Shown: positions 57,897 through 64,000 of the stretch, one piece after another
Numbering within the stretch: the stretch's first letter is position 1
Layout of the letters: the number at the start of each line of letters is the position of its first letter
NCBI GenBank assembly: GCA_963700305.1
Contig: CAVOXB010000014.1
Coordinates: forward strand, 1-64,000
Direction of reading: 5' to 3'
DNA from: Desulfomonile sp963700305
Lineage (GTDB): Bacteria; Desulfobacterota; Desulfomonilia; Desulfomonilales; Desulfomonilaceae
Length of the DNA stretch: 64,000 bases
Notes under the pieces: model-generated
What the model saw: only the letters and a program-made list of their open reading frames with translations
What the model was told of the DNA's origin: nothing
Database searches by the model: none
Made by a program: the position numbers and the translations under genes

Positions 57897-58749
57897 CCCC
57901 GCTCTCCGCAACAAAACTGCAGTCCCCGTCCTGAGAATTGCTTCGAGACTTCTAGCCCACGGTAGTGGAGTCCTTTCACTTCGCGAGGCGTGCGCTGATT
58001 TTGTGGTCTGACCAGGTTGGTCAGATTTCAGTCGGTGGATGTCACAGACTTACTTCGGACTGCGCCGCAAGGAAGCCGCAATTACTTTGTCTGGTCTTTC
58101 TTCGTGGGCGTAAGCTTTTCTTGATTGAGATCAACACGTTATTTTCGTCGACTGCAACGCTGTAAGCATTGCAGTGATTCGAGGGAAACCGACTACTCGA
58201 TGTTGTCATTGCGAGGAGCGACGCGACGAAGCAATCTCCCGAACGACGAGATGAGATTGCTTCGCTGCGCTCGCAATGACATGTCTTCGGATTGCATCAT
58301 CTCAATCGATGACCGAATGATTACGCAACGCCGAGATTATTGATATTATTGATTGACCCACCGGACTATATTGAGCTACACTCATTTACCCCTATATCAG
58401 AGTGATTACTCCACCAGCCCCAGTCTGAGATACTGAGGGTTTCTATTGAAGGCCTGACAGAATCTCCGAGCAAGGGGCACAACTTCGGGTCGGACAAGGG
58501 CAGGGTGTCTGCAGCATAACACTAAGCTGCTTCGTGGCGGGGGCTTGCCCGGAAGTCGGTGCGTCCTGCTCGCAGAGGGTGCATGAGATCGCTCGGCCAA
58601 CATTTTTTCGAGATGAAAATCCGTTCCAACAAATGCGCGATACAGTTTATAATTTTAACCAGTAGGAATATAGGGCCATTTTAGCTGAAGGTCATCCGGA
58701 ATCCTACTGGATGCATATGGATAATGCGAATTTTTTTGGAGGTTCTGGA
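57897..58749. other. intergenic region with dispersed repeat
   Basis: 853 bp without a credible gene, containing the inverted repeat at 58205-58280. Short frames do not look like proteins. The outer-membrane protein promoter should lie in the last 150 bases. Confidence 0.45.
58205..58280. repeat. dispersed inverted repeat (GTCATTGCGAG family)
   Basis: GTCATTGCGAGGAGCG at the left and CGCTCGCAATGAC at the right are inverted, with GAAGCAATCTC and GAGATTGCTTC inside. The outer arms are the same as those within the two 154-bp elements, so this is a shorter member of one family. Confidence 0.75.
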
Positions 58750-59634
58750 ATGAGACTTGCAAGTTTCTTTATGCAGCAGAAGAGGCTTTGCGCTCGGACA
58801 ATCTGGCCTGCTCTAGCACTATGCGCTTTGGTGCTCAACCCGACCGTGTCTGCTGCCGACGGGGGAGACATTGCGAGGGATCTAGCGAATCCATTTTCCA
58901 GTCTGTGGAGCATTGTAAACCAGATAAATTTCAACACGTTGAAAGGGGGATTATTCGAGCACTCTCACACCCAGTTCAACTGGAACCTCCAACCTGTCAT
59001 GCCTATCCCGCTCACAGGGGACTACAATTTGGTAAACAGGCCCGTCATCCCTTACTTCAAGAATCCCCATCTGGACCTGACTGATCGCGATATTTCCTAC
59101 GCATCGGGTGTGGGTGACGTCCAACTGGCCAGCCTCATTGTGCCGAACAAAGCGGAAGGGATCATATATGGAATCGGCGTCACGCTGATAGCTCCTACAG
59201 CTAAAGATTCCACGCATATCGGCCAAGGACTTTGGCAGGCGGGGCCTGCAGCCGGATTATTTTATGTGAGCAAGCAATTCGTCGCCGGAGTCTTCCCGCA
59301 GCATTGGCATGCAGTTTCGGGTGTAGATAATGAGCATCCTGGCACCCGCTTCACGAACCTCCAGTACGCAGTCTCCTATTTGCCGACACCCGAGCTGACC
59401 ATCTTCACTTCAAACAATATCCTCATTGATTGGACCAAAGACCCGGAAAATCGCTGGACCGTTCCTGTGGGAATCGGCGCCAGCTATCTTTTTCAGTTCG
59501 GCAAGTTACCGGTCAGCATTGGTATCAACTACCAATGGATCGTGAAGCATCCTGCTGATCTTCCGCACCAGGATTCGATCATCAGGCTTACGTTCACTCC
59601 GGTGATTCCGTCGCCTTTTGCCAAGAAGGAATAA
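58750..59634 (+). CDS. outer-membrane beta-barrel protein
   Basis: 294 residues from ATG 58750 (TTGGAGGTTCTGGA upstream). After a signal peptide (basic MQQKRLCARTI, then WPALALCALVLNP, cleavage near VSAAD) come alternating strands such as WNLQPVMPIPLTGDYNLVNR, IIYGIGVTLIAPTAKD, TRFTNLQYAVSYLPTPELTI and LPVSIGINYQWIVKHP. The family is seen in many Gram-negatives without a known function (sometimes mislabelled neuromedin U). It likely forms a barrel of about 12 strands. The next gene is an exported Ntn hydrolase. Confidence 0.72.
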   Translation: MRLASFFMQQKRLCARTIWPALALCALVLNPTVSAADGGDIARDLANPFSSLWSIVNQINFNTLKGGLFEHSHTQFNWNLQPVMPIPLTGDYNLVNRPVIPYFKNPHLDLTDRDISYASGVGDVQLASLIVPNKAEGIIYGIGVTLIAPTAKDSTHIGQGLWQAGPAAGLFYVSKQFVAGVFPQHWHAVSGVDNEHPGTRFTNLQYAVSYLPTPELTIFTSNNILIDWTKDPENRWTVPVGIGASYLFQFGKLPVSIGINYQWIVKHPADLPHQDSIIRLTFTPVIPSPFAKKE

Positions 59635-59727
59635 GTTTGTTGATTGTTGCTGACGTCCGTCGGTTGAGGCGAAGCCTCGATTCGGAAACCGGCTCAAACA
59701 CGAATCGGAAACCGGGAGGAATTTCAG

Positions 59728-60835
59728 ATGAAAAATTTGTCGATAAAGCTGCTCTCATTTCTAATCTTAATAATACTATTAAGTTGCGTGACTGACTCCT
59801 ATTCGTGCATGTCGTTTCGCGTTACTTGCGAAAGATGGGAACATCATGATTGGCCGGACCATGGAGTTCGGCGTGGACAGTAAATGGAAGATAGCGGTGG
59901 TGCCTCGCAACATGCAGTTCACCAGTCCAGCCCCAGGAGGCAAGAACGGGCTCGCCTGGAAAAACAAATACGGGTACCTCGCTGTAGTAGGGTGGGGGAT
60001 GGATACCATGGTATCAGACGGCTTGAATGAAGCGGGTCTCTCATTCGGCGGCCTCTGGTACGAGCCCGATCTGAAATATCAAGATGTGGCTCCGGGAGAA
60101 GAAAATCGGGCGCTTGCTCAGACAATGTCAGGCGCTTGGATTCTGGGCAACTTCTCCACGGTCGATGAAATAAAACAAGCAGTGGCAGAAATAAAGATAT
60201 TCGGTTACATAGTGCCGGAATTAGGCATGTCACCGCCCGCTCATGGCATCATTTACGATGCAACGGGTAAGTCTCTAGTCATGGAATTCGGAGACGGTAA
60301 GGTTAGTCTTTACGATAATCCACTCGGCATTCTTACAAATGCTCCGGACTTTCCCTGGCATGTCAATCACTTGAGACAGTTTATAGGTATGAGTAACGAG
60401 AATCCAAAGCCCGGAGATATGGCCGGAGTGAAACTGATCCCTACCGGTCACGGACTCGGTATGATCGGATTGCCTGGCGATTTGACTCCGCCCAGCCGAT
60501 TCGTGCGCCTGGGAGTAACCACGCATTTCGCAGACGTCCCGGAAAACGCAGACCAAGCCCTCAACCTCTGCCAGCACATAGTGAACGCGTTTAACATTGT
60601 GAGCGGTATGGTCGTGGACAAGTCCCCGGAAGGCAAGATCCTTTCGAAAGAGACAACTCAGTGGGCTTCATTCAGGGACCTTAAGAACAGGGTTTTCTAT
60701 TTTCAAACGTACGAGAACGTGGATCTGCGCAAAGTTGATTTGCGTAAGCTTGATTTTACAGGCGATAAAGTGAAATTCATCGAGATGTACGGAGATATCC
60801 AGTCTATAAAAGACATTACCGGTTCAGCCAAATAG
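59728..60835 (+). CDS. linear amide C-N hydrolase (choloylglycine hydrolase family), one frameshift
   Basis: ATG 59728 (GGGAGGAATTTCAG upstream) starts a signal peptide, KNLSIKLLSFLILIILLSC. The mature N-terminus would expose the nucleophile cysteine in DSYSCMSFRV. One extra A near 59832 shifts the frame to DGNIMIGRTMEFGVDSKWKI, with the active-site arginine, and the rest is intact: GLNEAGLSFGGLWYEPDL, GIIYDATGKSLVMEFGDGKV (Asp), LTNAPDFPWHVNHL (Asn) and TTQWASFRDLKNRVFYF (Arg). This matches penicillin V acylase/bile-salt-hydrolase-type Ntn hydrolases. About 368 residues. Located in the periplasm and flanked by two outer-membrane proteins. Possible substrates are N-acyl amides. Confidence 0.85.
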
Positions 60836-60973
60836 GCTTGGAGGTAGCGAGCCTGTGTGCGCGTCAGTTGATTTGAGCGCACCAGCAAACAAGTTTGAAG
60901 ACCTGCTCGGGTACGCTCTCGGAGCCGACCTAAATTTGCATTTTTACTTATTCTGATTTGGTGAGGAGGAAGG

Positions 60974-61996
60974 ATGAGACTATTCTTGGCTCTAGCAATG
61001 ATAGTGAGCACATGCTTGCCGACAAACGTCCTTGGAGGCTCTTCTTTTGTAGGAGCCTCGGCATTTACGTCATGTTCAGCAACGCTTCAGGAATGCCCAC
61101 CTGAAGGAGCCAAGCCCTTTGCAATTGCCGGTTTACCCGGATTCAACATCGGAAACGTGTTGGTCAATCCATTTGTCCAAGTTGGATATCAGAAAGTCGG
61201 TTCAAATATCACTTTTCCCATCCAGGTCCAGGAAGTGATTCCGATAGACAACTCGCTTGAAATCGGAAACATGGAGCTGCTGCTTCAGGATGCTTCGTTC
61301 TGGACTGGAATAGCAGGGGTAAATGTGGTGCTGAATCCCACTTGGTCGTTATTCGGCGCGGCTGGAGGTTTTGTACCCAAGGATGTGCTCGCGCCCGCCA
61401 TCCTGCCGATACGTATTAATGGGCTCACTCTTCCTTCCCAGATTAATTTCACGGGGGACAAAGTGGAGTACCGGTTTGTTCAGGCGGGAGCATCGTACGC
61501 AATAGGCGGCGGTTGGTCGCTTCTTGCCGGATATTTCTGGGATCACTTTGGCATGGCAGCGGTAGACCCGCGCATCGGATCGATTCCTTTTCCCAATCAG
61601 ACGCTCAGGGCCGATTTTCTAACAAAGACGGCAGTTCCTTTCCTGGGCTTAGGATTGACGGACCTGAAACTAAGATTTAAGGCATCGGTCATCTACAGTC
61701 CTTTCGCCCAAAGTAAATGCCTAATTGCTAACAGGAGTTCCCAAGGGGCTACATCCCAGTTGCTCTATACGTTTAAGAAGCCCGGCCAATTTTTGGCTGT
61801 GAACGGTGAATATGATTCCGCTCTCGGCGAGTCTTTGTACTTGAGCTTTTGGGGAGCAGCTTCTTGGGTAAGTATAAAAGGCAACGGCAGTTTCGAGTTT
61901 ACCAGCGGCCTAGTTAACGCAGCAAGAACCGAATCAGGCGCTTCTCTGTCAAAATACTCGATCGGTGGGGGCATAGGCCTTGGAATGACCTTCTGA
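60974..61996 (+). CDS. outer-membrane protein, beta-barrel
   Basis: 340 residues from ATG 60974 after GAGGAGGAAGG. Signal peptide MRLFLALAMIVSTCLPTNVL, cleaved near GGSSF. A disulfide-capable segment follows (SCSATLQECPPE). Aromatic/small alternation (VQVGYQKVGSNITFPIQVQE, YRFVQAGASYAIGGGWSLLA, KLRFKASVIYSPFAQ) and the C-terminal GGGIGLGMTF with terminal phenylalanine are typical of barrel proteins recognised by the Bam complex. No family is recognised. It is distinct from the barrel at 58750. Confidence 0.72.
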   Translation: MRLFLALAMIVSTCLPTNVLGGSSFVGASAFTSCSATLQECPPEGAKPFAIAGLPGFNIGNVLVNPFVQVGYQKVGSNITFPIQVQEVIPIDNSLEIGNMELLLQDASFWTGIAGVNVVLNPTWSLFGAAGGFVPKDVLAPAILPIRINGLTLPSQINFTGDKVEYRFVQAGASYAIGGGWSLLAGYFWDHFGMAAVDPRIGSIPFPNQTLRADFLTKTAVPFLGLGLTDLKLRFKASVIYSPFAQSKCLIANRSSQGATSQLLYTFKKPGQFLAVNGEYDSALGESLYLSFWGAASWVSIKGNGSFEFTSGLVNAARTESGASLSKYSIGGGIGLGMTF

Positions 61997-62401
61997 GAAA
62001 GGGGCAGCAGTTCGCAATCCGCAAGCGACTGCAATCACGGGTGGTTTCGGATAAATCTGCAGTATGTATTAGATGTTCTTAGCAACCCCTTTTATCGGTT
62101 CGCTTCTATGCACGGCATGGAGAGCGTACGATATTGTCTGTTTCCTGAAGTTTTATAATGCCCCCCCATGAATTGTCAGTAAAGGCCTTCCATTACGGTT
62201 CAAGACCCTGTACAGATTTGCCTTAGGATTGTCTCTCCGACGACTCTTCACTAGTCCGGATGCCCGGAAACCGGAACTCGATTGCAGCTAATGGCCATTA
62301 TTCCGCAATATTGAACCGATTTTATCCGTATCTTTGAAAAATGACCATATACTGTGCTAGGCTGATTCATTATTCAGCCACTCCATTTCAAAGAGGCCGT
62401 C
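61997..62401. other. intergenic region
   Basis: 405 bp without a gene. Around 62235-62290 CGACGACTCTTCACTAG and CCGGAAACCGGAACTCGATT resemble the scrambled 3' end of the ABC gene (53981-54030) and 59675-59715 (ATTCGGAAACCGG), hinting at a dispersed repeat. No terminator is seen. Confidence 0.4.
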
Positions 62402-64000
62402 ATGGGAGACAAAAAGCCTCCAATCACGGGTCCTTTCGAGGATACCGAATCAATTGATGTGGCCACCCTCGTGACCGACGTAACATCCTCGGGCAGTTTC
62501 GATGTAACGCAATTCAGGACAACCTCGTTCGGAAAGCTGTTGCAAGCGCTTCCTGTTCCATCCCTCCTGATTGACGAGTCCTATCGAATAATCTTCGCGA
62601 ATAAGGCGTGCAGCAAGATCAACCCGGAGCATGACAAATTGCTACATGCGCCTGTGGCTGGGATATTCTACGGTCCTGGAGCCGCCAAGAAACTTCAGTC
62701 AGTGTTGAAAGATGTTTTTACGACCAGGAAGGCGCAAACTTGTGAAGTCCTGCTGGGAAGTCAAGGAGCCGGTATGTGGGGCCGCTTATTTGTTCGGTCG
62801 ATGAGGATCGAAGACACGCGGTTGCTATTTCTAGTGGTCGAGGATCTTACTCTTGAAAAGAAACAGCTTGTCCTGAGCCAGAAGTACCATAAAAAACTCG
62901 AGAAGGAGGTTGCTGAGCGGAAGAAGGCGGAGGAGGCTCTCGAGAAGGTAAACCGAGAGCTCGAAGACAGAATTCAGCAACGCACGCTGGAATTAATGAA
63001 ATTGAATGAGCAATTGGGGCGGGAAATAAGGGAACGCGAATATGCGCAGAAGCTGTTGTACGAAAGCCAGCAAAGGCTTGAGCTTGCGCTTAAGGGTGCG
63101 GACCTGGGGTTGTGGGATTACGACGTTCACAAAAGCGAGGCTTTTGTCGACCAGACTGGTGCCGACATTTTGGGTTACCCGCTCGAAGAGATGAAACCGG
63201 AGATAAAGTTCTGGCGAAGACTCATTCATCCGGACGAGACGCCTAGCCTTGTTGAGGCGTGGAATGCTCACCTTGAAGGGCGTACGCCTTTTTATGAAGT
63301 TGAGCAGCGCGTCAGGGCAAAATCCGGCCAATGGAAATGGATTCTTTTTCGAGGCAAGGTGGTGGAACGGGACCCGCGTGGCGAAGCAATACGAGTCTCG
63401 GGTACGATTTTCGATGCAACGGACCGCAAACAAGCCGAAGAGAAGTTGCTTCAGATGTCGAAGGTCTTTATGGAATCAATAGACCCTATTTTCGTAAGAG
63501 ATCTGGAAGGCAATGTCATTGATCTGAACAAAGCTGCGGAAGAGACCTATGGATGGCTCCGAGATGAATTGATCGGAAAACCGATCAAAACCATCGTGTC
63601 TCCAATCAGGCACGAAGTCGTGGACAAGTGGAACGAGCGGTGCAAACTTGGAGAAAAAGTCGAGAACGTAGAGTCATTGCATCGAAAAAAGTCGGGCGAG
63701 GTTATACCCGTTTTGATGAGCCTTTCTCTTTTGACGGACCCCAAAGGGGAACCCGTGGGCATTGCGAGCATTATAAAAAACCTGAGCGATCTCAAGCAAA
63801 CCGAGGAAATGCTCCGTTCTAAGACTGAGGCCCTCGAACGGAGTAACCAGGACCTGGAGGAGTTTGCCTACGTTGCAGCCCATGATCTGAGAGAACCTCT
63901 CCTCGGAATCTCTGCTTATTTGAAGGTAGTGCAGCGTTATGAGGATACACTTGATCCCGAGGCGAGCAAATTTATCTCCCGGGCTCTCGACATTACACAC
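62402..64000 (+). CDS. multi-PAS sensor histidine kinase, 3' end beyond the window
   Basis: Open from ATG 62402 (GAGGCCGTC upstream) through the right edge, 533 codons. A first PAS-like domain (about 35-160) begins TSFGKLLQALPVPSLLIDES, close to the kinase at 31549. Then follow a coiled coil (about 155-215; RKKAEEALEKVNRELEDRIQ), a PAS/PAC domain (about 215-345; GLWDYDVHKSEAFVDQTGAD, GTIFDATDRKQAEEKL), another PAS domain (about 350-465; VFMESIDPIFVRDLEGNVID) and the start of HisKA with His494 in EEFAYVAAHDLREPLLGISA. The ATPase domain lies outside the window. Without a membrane segment it is probably a cytoplasmic sensor. Confidence 0.88.
   Translation, partial: MGDKKPPITGPFEDTESIDVATLVTDVTSSGSFDVTQFRTTSFGKLLQALPVPSLLIDESYRIIFANKACSKINPEHDKLLHAPVAGIFYGPGAAKKLQSVLKDVFTTRKAQTCEVLLGSQGAGMWGRLFVRSMRIEDTRLLFLVVEDLTLEKKQLVLSQKYHKKLEKEVAERKKAEEALEKVNRELEDRIQQRTLELMKLNEQLGREIREREYAQKLLYESQQRLELALKGADLGLWDYDVHKSEAFVDQTGADILGYPLEEMKPEIKFWRRLIHPDETPSLVEAWNAHLEGRTPFYEVEQRVRAKSGQWKWILFRGKVVERDPRGEAIRVSGTIFDATDRKQAEEKLLQMSKVFMESIDPIFVRDLEGNVIDLNKAAEETYGWLRDELIGKPIKTIVSPIRHEVVDKWNERCKLGEKVENVESLHRKKSGEVIPVLMSLSLLTDPKGEPVGIASIIKNLSDLKQTEEMLRSKTEALERSNQDLEEFAYVAAHDLREPLLGISAYLKVVQRYEDTLDPEASKFISRALDITH

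Noticed and set aside
1..64000. tRNA, rRNA, riboswitch or prophage genes
   Set aside because: I looked for tRNA arm motifs, a preQ1 riboswitch before queF, vitamin riboswitches before EcfT, and phage structural genes, and saw none that I could support.

Overview
The window looks like a chromosomal segment of a Gram-negative anaerobic bacterium, most likely a deltaproteobacterium (Desulfobacterota, of the Desulfomonile/Syntrophobacter kind). This is inferred from the gene content: several acetyl/propionyl-CoA synthetases, a methyltetrahydrofolate methyltransferase of Wood-Ljungdahl type, an acyl-CoA carboxylase pair with a methylmalonyl-CoA decarboxylase, a glutaredoxin/ferredoxin-thioredoxin reductase pair, outer-membrane barrels and many PAS sensor kinases. 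The species cannot be fixed from the sequence alone. I see no rRNA, tRNA, CRISPR array or prophage.

Layout. 1-24 kb is an acetate/short-chain acid activation region. It holds a pentapeptide-repeat protein, a sodium:solute symporter with its DUF4212 small subunit, a DUF485 protein, a propionyl-CoA synthetase (4475), an acetyl-CoA synthetase paralog with an eroded ATP-binding loop (6785), a two-subunit molybdenum hydroxylase (9096-11788, broken), a DnaQ-like exonuclease and two tandem CNBD-CBS-DUF294 proteins. A canonical acetyl-CoA synthetase (17505), a deletion remnant of another (19525), a GNAT acetyltransferase (broken), a histone-deacetylase-family protein and an AcsA-like synthetase follow. 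The synthetase/acetyltransferase/deacetylase set resembles the Bacillus acsA-acuABC system that controls acetyl-CoA synthetase by lysine acetylation. 24-27 kb holds a thioesterase and a MarR regulator next to an alkylmercury-lyase-like gene. That gene has an in-frame TGA at the catalytic cysteine position followed by a SECIS-like hairpin, and the two genes share a 19-bp operator.

27-36 kb is a signalling block: a large membrane protein, a cyclic-nucleotide-binding Ser/Thr kinase, a PAS histidine kinase, a CHASE2 adenylate cyclase and a DUF4384 secreted protein. 36-45 kb holds amidohydrolases, carboxyltransferase and biotin carboxylase subunits of an acyl-CoA carboxylase, and treZ. 45-54 kb carries dnaJ with a CbpM-like partner, a secreted TPR protein, a HAD phosphatase, glutaredoxin plus FTR, EcfT, an IS200/IS605 element, queF and a broken ABC ATPase. 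54-64 kb has a Tat-exported amidohydrolase, methylmalonyl-CoA decarboxylase, two outer-membrane proteins around an Ntn hydrolase, and a sensor kinase that runs off the right edge.

About twenty genes contain apparent frameshifts, including normally conserved ones such as dnaJ, while neighbours of 2 kb are intact. This may be base-calling or assembly error, real decay, or both. Coordinates for such genes span the whole homologous region and the break points are approximate.
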